Assembly: GCA_013824325.1 (NCBI GenBank)
Contig: PNNP01000003.1
Location: 1 to 35,257, forward strand
DNA: 35,257 nt
Reading direction: 5' to 3'
Source: Thermodesulfovibrio sp.
Lineage (GTDB): Bacteria > Nitrospirota > Thermodesulfovibrionia > Thermodesulfovibrionales > Dissulfurispiraceae
The first letter of the stretch is position 1; every line of letters begins with the position of its first letter. Made by a program: the position numbers and the translations under genes. The notes beneath the pieces are model-generated. The model saw only the letters and a list, made by a program, of their open reading frames with translations. It was not told where the DNA came from and did no database searches. This document shows, piece by piece, positions 8,936-16,850 of this stretch.

Positions 8936-10708
8936 GTGTTTGATGCCACAGCATACAGATGGCTTGTAAACAAGACCAATCCCGAGTATGTCAATTACAT
9001 TTCAAAAATCGCCTCTGTATCTTTGCCGTTTGCACAGGTATTGATTAACAGAGGCATAAAAACATCTGACCATCTCGATACCTTTCTCAATCCGCATATT
9101 GACAGGCTTTCAGACCCCTTTGAACTGCCCGGCATTATAACTGCGATAGACAGGATAAAAGAGGCAAAAAGGCAGGGCGAAAGGGTTCTTGTACACGGAG
9201 ATTATGATGCAGACGGCGTTACTGCAACAGCAATTATAGTTGAAGCATTGAGAGAAATAGGTATTGACGTGCACTATTTTGTACCCGACAGGATTTCACA
9301 TGGTTACGGTTTTGGTGAAGCAGGCATTGAAAAGGCAAAGGAAATAGGGGCAAAACTAATTATAACAGTGGATTGCGGAATCACATCCTTTGATGCTGTC
9401 TCCACTGCCAGTTCACTTGGAATAGACACGATAATCACCGACCATCATGAACCACGTAGAGTTCAGAGTTTGGAGTTTGGAGTTCAGAGTGAAGGGAAAT
9501 CTGAATTTCTGCTGCCGGAAGCGATTGCGGTTATTAATCCAAAACTGTTGGGCAACTCATTACCCATCACTCATAACTTATCACAGCTTTCCGGTGCAGG
9601 TGTTGCATTTAAGGTTGCACTCGGATTATTTGAAAACCGCATTGATTATGTGTATAAACTGTTAGACCTTGCTGCAATAGGCACAGGCGCTGATGTTGTC
9701 CCCGTGATTGGCGACAACAGGATTATCATCAGGGAAGGGATTAAATTAATCCAGTCAGGCGAGAGGGCAGGCATCAGGGCATTGAAGGAAGTATCAGGCA
9801 TAAGGCAGGATTTTTTTAAGACGTCTTTTCTATATTACATGCTGATTCCGAGGATAAACGCGGCAGGAAGGATGGCAAACGCTACCGATGTAGTGAAGCT
9901 TTTAACAACAAAATCCGATATAGAGGCAGAAGAACTCGCAAAATGGCTCAATGATTTGAACTCAAAGAGGCAGGAGACAGAGGAATCGGTCTGCAATGAG
10001 GCTCTTGAGATGCTGAATTCAATGAATAACGACAGAGGGGCTATTGTCATTGCATCAGAAGGGTGGCATCCCGGCGTAGTCGGCATAGTGGCTTCAAGGA
10101 TTGCCGAAAAATACTATAAACCTGCATTTGTTTTTACTGTAAAAGACGGCGTGGCTAAAGGCTCTGCAAGGAGCATCCCCGCGTTTGATATTTATTACGG
10201 ACTTACACAGTGCAGGGATATTCTTAAAAGATTCGGCGGACATAAACAGGCTGCAGGCCTTAGTCTTTTGTCAAGCGATATGGATAAATTCAGTGAAATG
10301 ATTTCAGGTATTGTTCTGAATACGCTTTCAGATGATGACTTTGTGCCTGTTTTGAATATTGATGCTGCTGTCAGCATTTCGGATGTCAGCATTGAACTTA
10401 TTAATGAAATTGCAAAACTTGAACCTTTTGGATACGGCAATGAAGAGCCGCTGTTCGGCGCCAGAGGGCTTGAGGCAATAAATCCGAGAATCGTTGGCAA
10501 TAACAATAATCACCTCAAGATGCATCTCAGGCAGAACGGCAGGAGCATTGACACCATAGGGTTTGATTTCGGCAGTTTGCTGCAGATTATTAAAGAAGGC
10601 AATTTGTTTGATGCCGCGTTTCTTCCAATAATAAATGAATGGGACGGCGGAAGATATGTGCAGTTGAATTTAAGAGCGATAAGACCGGCAACAGTCAACA
10701 ATCAATAG
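8936..10708 (+). CDS. recJ: Single-stranded-DNA-specific exonuclease RecJ
   Basis: VHGDYDADGVTATAI, ITVDCGITSFD, TDHHEP, PRINAAGRM, GWHPGVVGIVASRI, RFGGHKQAAGLSL: DHH/DHHA1 motifs. GTG start. Confidence 0.96.
   Translation: MFDATAYRWLVNKTNPEYVNYISKIASVSLPFAQVLINRGIKTSDHLDTFLNPHIDRLSDPFELPGIITAIDRIKEAKRQGERVLVHGDYDADGVTATAIIVEALREIGIDVHYFVPDRISHGYGFGEAGIEKAKEIGAKLIITVDCGITSFDAVSTASSLGIDTIITDHHEPRRVQSLEFGVQSEGKSEFLLPEAIAVINPKLLGNSLPITHNLSQLSGAGVAFKVALGLFENRIDYVYKLLDLAAIGTGADVVPVIGDNRIIIREGIKLIQSGERAGIRALKEVSGIRQDFFKTSFLYYMLIPRINAAGRMANATDVVKLLTTKSDIEAEELAKWLNDLNSKRQETEESVCNEALEMLNSMNNDRGAIVIASEGWHPGVVGIVASRIAEKYYKPAFVFTVKDGVAKGSARSIPAFDIYYGLTQCRDILKRFGGHKQAAGLSLLSSDMDKFSEMISGIVLNTLSDDDFVPVLNIDAAVSISDVSIELINEIAKLEPFGYGNEEPLFGARGLEAINPRIVGNNNNHLKMHLRQNGRSIDTIGFDFGSLLQIIKEGNLFDAAFLPIINEWDGGRYVQLNLRAIRPATVNNQ
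9458..9492 (+). repeat. Heptanucleotide array (AGAGTTC type) inside recJ
   Basis: AGAGTTC AGAGTTT GGAGTTT GGAGTTC AGAGTGA. Confidence 0.88.
9555..9582 (+). repeat. Heptanucleotide array (CATCACT type) inside recJ
   Basis: ACTCATT ACCCATC ACTCATA ACTTATC. Confidence 0.8.
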
Positions 10709-10712
10709 TCAA
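10692..10712 (+). repeat. Heptanucleotide array (AGTCAAC type) across the recJ stop codon
   Basis: CAGTCAA CAATCAA TAGTCAA; the recJ TAG is the start of unit 3. Confidence 0.7.
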
Positions 10713-10727
10713 TATGGAGGGCTATCT

Positions 10728-11522
10728 ATGAAGACAACTATTCAGGATTTTTTGAAGAAGAAAAAAGAGAAACAGAAGATTGTTATGCTTACTGCTTATG
10801 ATTTCCCGTTTGCTCAGATTGTTGATGAAGCCGGGATAGACGCCATTCTTGTCGGTGATTCACTTTCAATGGTTGTTCAGGGGCTTGAAAATACACTACC
10901 TGTAACAATGGATGAGATGATATATCATACAAAAATGGTTTCAAGGGCAACTAAGAATGCTATGGTTCTCGGCGACATGCCATATATGTCCTATCAGGCC
11001 GGCATAGAAGATGCAATCAGAAACGGAGGCAGGTTTTTGAAAGAAGCTGGTGCTCAGGGGATAAAACTTGAGGGCGGCAGGGAAGTCGCTGAAAAGGTCA
11101 GGGCATTAACAATCTCCGAAATTCCTGTAATGGCGCACATAGGGCTTACCCCGCAGGCATTGCACAGGATGGGCGGGTACAAGGTTCAGGGCAAAACAGA
11201 AGAGGCAGCAAAAAGACTCATGGAAGATGCAAAGATTCTTGAAGAAGCAGGTGCATTCTCGCTTATCCTTGAGGCAATCCCTGCTGAGCTTGCAAGGCAG
11301 ATAACAGAAGATCTTACAATCCCGACAATCGGTATAGGGGCAGGACCGCATTGCGACGGGCAGGTTCTTGTTATTCATGATGTCATCGGATTGTTTGAGA
11401 GGTTTACGCCGAAGTTTGTGAAGAAATATGCAAATCTGAAAGAGGAAGCAGTAAAGGCGATTAAGCAATATAAAGAAGAAGTGGAAAAGGGTGTTTTCCC
11501 GGGCAAAGAACACTCTTTTTAA
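10728..11522 (+). CDS. panB: 3-methyl-2-oxobutanoate hydroxymethyltransferase
   Basis: MLTAYDFPFAQIVDEAGIDAILVGDSLSMVVQG, PVMAHIGLTPQALHRMGGYKVQGK, TIGIGAGPHCDGQVLVIHD. Confidence 0.97.
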   Translation: MKTTIQDFLKKKKEKQKIVMLTAYDFPFAQIVDEAGIDAILVGDSLSMVVQGLENTLPVTMDEMIYHTKMVSRATKNAMVLGDMPYMSYQAGIEDAIRNGGRFLKEAGAQGIKLEGGREVAEKVRALTISEIPVMAHIGLTPQALHRMGGYKVQGKTEEAAKRLMEDAKILEEAGAFSLILEAIPAELARQITEDLTIPTIGIGAGPHCDGQVLVIHDVIGLFERFTPKFVKKYANLKEEAVKAIKQYKEEVEKGVFPGKEHSF

Positions 11523-11538
11523 TATAAATGGTTATTAA

Positions 11539-11710
11539 AAGATGCAAGAGGCATCCGGCTTTCAGCAAGATAAATTAGCCTTTGTGCAGCATTTCGAATG
11601 CCACTGCACCTAAGCACATTTTTGTTTTTTAAGAATATCAGACAGTCCGCATGAGCGGACTGGCAAATAACCCAGGTTATCTTGCTTCAATCCAAATGCC
11701 TCTTGCATTA
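11539..11710. repeat. Structured inverted-repeat element (ncRNA or MITE-like) between panB and rtcA
   Basis: Left arm 11542-11573 ATGCAAGAGGCATCCGGCTTTCAGCAAGATAA; reverse complement of right arm 11677-11708 is ATGCAAGAGGCATTTGGATTGAAGCAAGATAA (13 + 10 bp exact around a 9-nt partly matched centre). Inside: GTGCAG-CATT-TCG-AATG-CCA-CTGCAC (11584-11609) and CAGTCCGC-ATGA-GCGGACTG (11643-11662). Confidence 0.75.
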
Positions 11711-11742
11711 ATTAAAAATTTTTTTAAAATAATGATTAAAAG

Positions 11743-12783
11743 ATGATAGAAATAGACGGAAGCTATGGAGAAGGAGGGGGGCAGATACTACGGACAGCCC
11801 TGAGTCTTTCATGCCTGCTTAAAAAACCATTCAGGATATTCAACATCAGACGGTCAAGAAAAAAACCCGGACTCATGCCCCAGCATCTCACTGCTGTAAG
11901 GGCAGCACAAATCATATCCAATGCGGAAGCAATCGGCGGTTACACAGGTTCAACAGAGCTCATATTTTCACCGCGAGATGTTAAGAGCGGAGATTTTTTC
12001 TTTGACATCGGCACAGCCGGCTCAACGTCACTGGTTCTTCAGACACTAATCCCATCACTTATTTTTTTAGGAGATAAATCTTCAATAATCCTGAAAGGAG
12101 GTACGCATGTCCCGTTCAGCCCGTCATTTGACTATATCAAATGGGTTTTTGCACCTGCTTTAGAAAAAATGGGAGTAGAAATAAGGCTTTCAATAGAGTC
12201 GTACGGTTTTTATCCGAAGGGAGGTGGAAAGATAATAGCTGAAATTTTTCCGATAAAGGAAATTAAACCCCTGAGGATTACAGAGAGAGGCAGGATTCTT
12301 AAATTAAAGGGTTATTCCGGAACTGGCAATCTCCCGCTCTCAATTGCAGAAAGACAGCGAGATTCAATGAAAGAAAAGCTGCATCCTGTTTTGGAAAGCA
12401 TTAAATGTCCTGTGGATATAGAGATTCTCAGTGCTTCAACTCCGGGGCAGGGGACATTTATATTTCTTCAGTCAGAATCGGAGAACTCCATTGCAGGTTT
12501 TGCATCCCCCGGCGAAAGAGGCAAAAGGGCAGAGGTTGTAGGAGAACAAGCAGCAGCAGAATTCCTGCAATACTATTCTTCAAATGCTGCATTTGACTCT
12601 CATCTGTCTGACCAGATAGTTTTATATCTCTCGATGTGTAAAGACGAATCCATATTTACTACATCATGCATAACAGGACACCTGATGACGAATCTCTGGG
12701 TTATAAGTCAATTTCATAAATTTGATTATACTGTTGAAGAAGAGATTGGAAAGCCGGGAAGAGTAAAACAAAAAAAGTCTTGA
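11743..12783 (+). CDS. rtcA: RNA 3'-terminal phosphate cyclase RtcA
   Basis: MIEIDGSYGEGGGQILRTALSLSCLLKKPFRIFNIRRSRKKPGLMPQHLTAVRAA, DIGTAGSTSLVLQTL, GGTHVPFSPSFDY, YGFYPKGGGKI, DSHLSDQIVLYL. Confidence 0.97.
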   Translation: MIEIDGSYGEGGGQILRTALSLSCLLKKPFRIFNIRRSRKKPGLMPQHLTAVRAAQIISNAEAIGGYTGSTELIFSPRDVKSGDFFFDIGTAGSTSLVLQTLIPSLIFLGDKSSIILKGGTHVPFSPSFDYIKWVFAPALEKMGVEIRLSIESYGFYPKGGGKIIAEIFPIKEIKPLRITERGRILKLKGYSGTGNLPLSIAERQRDSMKEKLHPVLESIKCPVDIEILSASTPGQGTFIFLQSESENSIAGFASPGERGKRAEVVGEQAAAEFLQYYSSNAAFDSHLSDQIVLYLSMCKDESIFTTSCITGHLMTNLWVISQFHKFDYTVEEEIGKPGRVKQKKS

Positions 12784-12844
12784 CGTTTTGGAAATTCTAT
12801 GCAATACTATTTTCCGAAGTTCCGGAAGTTTTTGTTGTAACCAG

Positions 12845-12875
12845 CCGCAAAGACTTTTGATTTTGCGGTTTTTTT
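12845..12875 (+). terminator. Intrinsic terminator-like hairpin between rtcA and csp
   Basis: CCGCAAA (12845-12851) / TTTGCGG (12862-12868) followed by a run of T (12869-12875). Confidence 0.75.
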
Positions 12876-12924
12876 ATAGCATCATTCCGTGAACTTCTAT
12901 TTTTCAGCAAGGAGGTGTACCAGA

Positions 12925-13128
12925 GTGGTAAACGGAAAGGTCAAGTGGTTCAATGAAGCAAAGGGTTTTGGCTTCGTTACCAGTGAAGACGGCGCGGATG
13001 TTTTTGTTCACTATACTGCTATTCAGGACAACGGATTTAAATCCCTGTCAGAAGGCCAGGCAGTGAGCTTTGATATTGTTGATGGTCCCAAAGGTCCAAA
13101 GGCAGAAAACGTCGTAAAATTGTCGTAA
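12925..13128 (+). CDS. Cold-shock protein (CspA family)
   Basis: GTG start after [71 protein letters not shown]: complete CSD with RNP1/RNP2. Track ORF starts upstream at 12889. Confidence 0.96.
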   Translation: MVNGKVKWFNEAKGFGFVTSEDGADVFVHYTAIQDNGFKSLSEGQAVSFDIVDGPKGPKAENVVKLS

Positions 13129-13142
13129 AAATCCAACCGGAT

Positions 13143-13179
13143 AAAAAGCAGGTTCTGATGAAATCAGAACCTGCTTTTT
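13143..13179 (+). terminator. Strong intrinsic terminator downstream of csp
   Basis: Perfect 17-bp inverted repeat AAAAAGCAGGTTCTGAT-GAA-ATCAGAACCTGCTTTTT. Confidence 0.92.
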
Positions 13180-13334
13180 AAAATACTGACATATCAGATT
13201 TTCAAAACTAATAGCCAATCCTTTTTTTCTTTTTTTTAAAATGAATAAGCTTCAGGGCGCTTTTGGCAGCAACACTTGCCCGTCTTATGACTGCTGCAAT
13301 TGCAGGGACATTTTTTACCGGAAACTATTTTCTG

Positions 13335-13727
13335 TTAGGCAAGTAATAGCGACAGGTCTTTTTTATGAATTACGTGCAAGTGGACTTTTTCGTCTCTGTT
13401 TTCTATGGCTTCAAATACTGAATTTGCAATTTCTTTTATCTTATCTATTTTATTAGTGGCTATCACAAGGCGCAGTCTGTTAAATCTTAAGCTGTCCCTT
13501 TCTTTTTTACCGGTATGAACAAGTAAAGGCAGATTGATTGTTATAAAATCCGGATTGTCGGCTTCCACGACATATATCAGCAATCTGTTGCCGATATTTA
13601 TTTTGCTGTTCAGCGAAATGTCATCATTTAATTTAATGTTCTGTTTGCAATCTATGTATTTAAACACTTCCTCAGGGCAGGCACAACCGAGTGTGTGTTT
13701 TACAAAGGTCTTAATTTTTTCATGCAC
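13335..13727 (-). CDS. Uncharacterised protein with N-terminal GCACPEEVF motif
   Basis: Open frame of 130 codons with plausible composition and an AGGAGGC-type upstream sequence; MHEKIKTFVKHTLGCACPEEVFKYIDC...; no family recognised. Confidence 0.7.
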   Translation of the reverse strand: MHEKIKTFVKHTLGCACPEEVFKYIDCKQNIKLNDDISLNSKINIGNRLLIYVVEADNPDFITINLPLLVHTGKKERDSLRFNRLRLVIATNKIDKIKEIANSVFEAIENRDEKVHLHVIHKKDLSLLLA

Positions 13728-13748
13728 CTGTGCCTCCTGCTAAATTGT

Positions 13749-14657
13749 TTATGGAGGGCATTTGCTGCAAACAGATGTAAAGAGTGCAGTTGAGAGATAC
13801 CTGTCTCCCCTGTCAGGCAGTATCACAACAATGACTCCTTCATCGAGTTCACTTGATTTCTTAAGGGCTACGTACATTGCAGCGCCACTTGACATGCCTG
13901 CAAATATACCCTCTTTTACTGCAAGCCTTCTTGTTGTATCAAATGCCTCTTCGTCATTAACGATATGGCGTTCATCAAGCTTTGAGGGGTCAAATATTTT
14001 CGGGACAATGGCCTCGGACATATTCTTCAGACCCTGAATCCTGTGACCGAGAATCGGCTCCACGCCGATTACACAGATGTCTTTATTGAATTCCTTCAAT
14101 CTCTTTCCAGCACCCATGATTGTGCCTGTTGTTCCCATTCCCGCAATAAAATGTGTTACTTTTCCACCTGTCTGTTCAATTACCTCTTTGCCCGTTGTCT
14201 CATAATGGGCAAGGATATTTGCAGGATTGCCAAACTGGTTCGGCATGAAATAGAGGTCAGGGTCCTCCTCCATTATTTTATGGGCGAGCATTATGGCGCC
14301 ATCGGTGCCCTCTTTAGACGGGCTTAATATAAGCTCTGCGCCGAATGCCTCAAGAACCCTTCTTCTCTCAATGCTCACACATGCAGGCATTGTCAGTTTT
14401 ACCCTGTAGTTTTTTGCTGATGCAACCATTGCAAGACCTATTCCTGTATTGCCGGATGTGGCTTCAAGTATTATTTTATCCCTTGTCAGCTTTCCCTCTT
14501 TTTCAGCGGTATTCACCATATAAAGCGCAATGCGGTCTTTAACAGAGCCGCCGGGATTGTTGCCCTCAAGCTTTGCAAAGAGCTTGACCTTCGGATTGGG
14601 GTTTATATTTTCTATCCGTACAAGAGGGGTATTACCTATGCAGTCTAAAATTCCCAT
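13749..14657 (-). CDS. PLP-dependent cysteine synthase family protein
   Basis: MGILDCIGNTPLVRIENI, KLEGNNPGGSVKDRIA, EATSGNTGIGLAMVA, GMGTTGTIMGAGKRLKE, GMSSGAAMYVAL; start after AGGAGAG. C-terminal CSKCPP. Confidence 0.93.
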   Translation of the reverse strand: MGILDCIGNTPLVRIENINPNPKVKLFAKLEGNNPGGSVKDRIALYMVNTAEKEGKLTRDKIILEATSGNTGIGLAMVASAKNYRVKLTMPACVSIERRRVLEAFGAELILSPSKEGTDGAIMLAHKIMEEDPDLYFMPNQFGNPANILAHYETTGKEVIEQTGGKVTHFIAGMGTTGTIMGAGKRLKEFNKDICVIGVEPILGHRIQGLKNMSEAIVPKIFDPSKLDERHIVNDEEAFDTTRRLAVKEGIFAGMSSGAAMYVALKKSSELDEGVIVVILPDRGDRYLSTALFTSVCSKCPP

Positions 14658-14661
14658 TTTT

Positions 14662-15753
14662 TCATCTCTCCTTATATTGTTTAAAATCAATAGCTAATTT
14701 CTTGTGAACTATCTCACCCATATAGGTATTGACAGAACTTTTTATCGCGGTATCTTCCATTATTGCCTTTTCAATGCCTTTATTTGCCAGCATTTTGATA
14801 TATGGAAGCGTTGCATCCGAAAGTGCAAGTGTGGATGTCCTCGGATAAGCTCCCGGCATATTGGAAACAGCGTAATGAATAATGCCTTCAACTTCATAGA
14901 CAGGATTGTCATGAGTGGTCGGCCTTGATGTCTCGACACATCCGCCCTGGTCTATCGATACATCTACTATTACAGCACCTTTTTTCATGGTCTTTAGCAT
15001 CTCTCTGGTTATTAAAACAGGCGTCCTTCCTCCCGGAACAAGGATAGCTCCTATTATTATATCAGCATCTTTAATCTCTTGTTTAATATTATGCGTTGTG
15101 AGTGATAATGTTTTTACCCTTCCAGGAAACATCTCATCCAGTTTTTCGAGCCTTTCCACACTTCTGTTTATCACAACCGTGTCAATGCCAAGTCCGACGG
15201 ACACACGGGCTGCATTGGTTCCAACAGATCCTGCGCCGAGTATTAGCGCCTTTGCAGGTTTAACGCCCACGGTTCCTGTGGGAAGGATACCTGCACCACC
15301 ATGTATTTTCTGGAGATAGTATGCGCCCATTATTGGCGCCATTCTGCCTGCAATTTCACTCATGGGCGCAAGCAGAGGCAATGTGCCGTCTTTTTGCAAT
15401 GTTTCATATCCGAAGCCGGTTACTTTTTTATCAAGAAGAAGTTGTGTAAGTTTACGATTCGGGGCGAGGTGAAGATATGTAAAGATTGCCTGTTTTTCTC
15501 TCAGCAAATCATATTCTGAAGGAAGCGGCTCCTTTACTTTAACTATAAGTTCTGCCTTCTTGAATAAGGTCTGCTTATCAACAATATCGGCACCTGCCTG
15601 AAGATACTCGTCATCAGAAAATCTGCTGCCTTTTCCGGCACCGCTTTCAATAAGGATTGTATGACCGCCCCTTTTTAAATCTTCAACACCGAAGGGAGTC
15701 ATGCCAACCCTGTATTCTTCTTTTTTTATCTCTTTTGGAACGCCGATTATCAT
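14662..15753 (-). CDS. ald: Alanine dehydrogenase
   Basis: MIIGVPKEIKKEEYRVGMTPFGVEDLKRGGH, VKVKEPLPSEYDLL, FTYLHLAPN, LGAGSVGTNAARV, VDVSIDQGGCVETSRPTTHDNPVYEVEGIIHYAVSNMPGAYPRTST. Confidence 0.97.
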   Translation of the reverse strand: MIIGVPKEIKKEEYRVGMTPFGVEDLKRGGHTILIESGAGKGSRFSDDEYLQAGADIVDKQTLFKKAELIVKVKEPLPSEYDLLREKQAIFTYLHLAPNRKLTQLLLDKKVTGFGYETLQKDGTLPLLAPMSEIAGRMAPIMGAYYLQKIHGGAGILPTGTVGVKPAKALILGAGSVGTNAARVSVGLGIDTVVINRSVERLEKLDEMFPGRVKTLSLTTHNIKQEIKDADIIIGAILVPGGRTPVLITREMLKTMKKGAVIVDVSIDQGGCVETSRPTTHDNPVYEVEGIIHYAVSNMPGAYPRTSTLALSDATLPYIKMLANKGIEKAIMEDTAIKSSVNTYMGEIVHKKLAIDFKQYKER

Positions 15754-15976
15754 AATATTGCTTTATAAATACCCTACTCGCATCTTAACATAAGAGTATG
15801 ATGCGATTCTACATATGTTGGCAACGGCGTTCTGTTTTTTGCGTTGAGGGAGTACAGTTTTAGTGTTATATATTTAAAATATAGATGTTGTGCATTTCCT
15901 TGAAGGTAAGATTGACGAGAGAAAGTTCGGAGAATTGTATTAAGAAGATAGCTTGCAAAATTGACTGAAGTTGTAC

Positions 15977-16034
15977 TTGACATTGCATCATTGTGCTGTA
16001 ATAATAGAATCATACTGACTCATATAATGAGTCA
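15977..16034 (+). promoter_or_regulatory. Putative promoter and operator of the toxin-antitoxin operon
   Basis: TTGACA at 15977-15982, TAATAAT-like -10 at about 15999-16005, then perfect inverted repeat TGACTCAT-ATA-ATGAGTCA (16016-16034) immediately before AAGGAGG. Confidence 0.65.
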
Positions 16035-16048
16035 AGGAGGTATCCGAT

Positions 16049-16318
16049 TTGAAACAAATTACAATTAGGAGTATTCCGAATGAAATCGAAAAGATAGTAA
16101 AAAAAGAGGCCAGTGAGAAAGGATTAAGTCTTAACAAGGCATTTATTTCGTTGCTTGAAAGGGGAAGTGTCGTCAAGGCTATTAAGAAAAGAAAGACTCT
16201 GTATCATGATTTAGATCATCTTTCCGGAATATGGTCAGATGAAGAGGCAGCAAGATTTAATAGTATCCTTGAAATGCAGCGAAAAATAGACGAGGATTTA
16301 TGGAAGAAAAAAGGATAA
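16049..16318 (+). CDS. Ribbon-helix-helix-type antitoxin (VapB/FitA-like)
   Basis: MKQITIRSIPNEIEKIVKKEASEKGLSLNKAFISLLERG: RHH N-terminus; overlaps the downstream PIN gene. Confidence 0.8.
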   Translation: MKQITIRSIPNEIEKIVKKEASEKGLSLNKAFISLLERGSVVKAIKKRKTLYHDLDHLSGIWSDEEAARFNSILEMQRKIDEDLWKKKG

Positions 16319-16707
16319 TGCTTGACACATCTGCATATTCTGCTTTTCTCAGAGGAAATGCTGAAATTAAATCATCATTGCAACAAGCAAGTGAGATATT
16401 TCTTAATCCAGTCATACTCGGTGAGTTGTTAGCCGGGTTTTTAATGGGGAAGAGAGAAAAGAAAAACAGAACTGTACTTCAGGAATTCCTTTCTTCTTCA
16501 AGAGTTAAGGTTGTTGAGATTGATGAGGAGACATCAGAAAGGTATGCGGTTATTATAAACTATCTGCGCAAAGAAGGAATACCAATCCCTACCAATGATT
16601 TATGGATATCAGCCTCTGCCATGCAATATGGTTTAAAGGTTTTAACTACCGACAGCCACTACCTGAAGGTGCCCCAGATAATAACCGAATATTATCTGGC
16701 GGACTAA
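16300..16707 (+). CDS. PIN-domain toxin (VapC family)
   Basis: MLDTSAYSAFLRGN, NPVILGELLAGF, IPIPTNDLWISASAMQYGLKVLTTDSHYLKVP: PIN acidic residues. Start probably ATG 16318 (IMLDTS...). Confidence 0.9.
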   Translation: MEEKRIMLDTSAYSAFLRGNAEIKSSLQQASEIFLNPVILGELLAGFLMGKREKKNRTVLQEFLSSSRVKVVEIDEETSERYAVIINYLRKEGIPIPTNDLWISASAMQYGLKVLTTDSHYLKVPQIITEYYLAD

Positions 16708-16850
16708 TATGAGATTATTTAAGAGTTATTGTTGTATTTGGGGGAAGGAAAAAGTGCAGAAAAAATTATTTGAGGAGGGAGGTGGGGAATGAAAAAGATA
16801 TTAGATAAATCTGGGAAGTGTCCCTCTATTTCCCTCTATTGGTGATTCAG

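Noticed and set aside
11584-11609. TTCGAA loop hairpin as a real tRNA T-arm
   Set aside because: Only about three uninterrupted pairs would close a 7-nt T-loop and there is no CCA-type acceptor or anticodon arm; not called as tRNA.
12384-12596. Other short ORFs overlapping long conserved genes (e.g. 12405-12596, 14043-14327, 26817-27338)
   Set aside because: Opposite-strand or out-of-frame shadows of well-recognised genes, with no family resemblance.
13241-13456. 71-aa plus-strand ORF in the track
   Set aside because: Antisense shadow of the orphan minus-strand gene and its Cys-rich extension; no SD or family resemblance.
16821-16840. TCCCTCTATT TCCCTCTATT direct repeat before nnr
   Set aside because: Two copies of a 10-mer only; period differs from the 7-nt arrays and no further copies seen.
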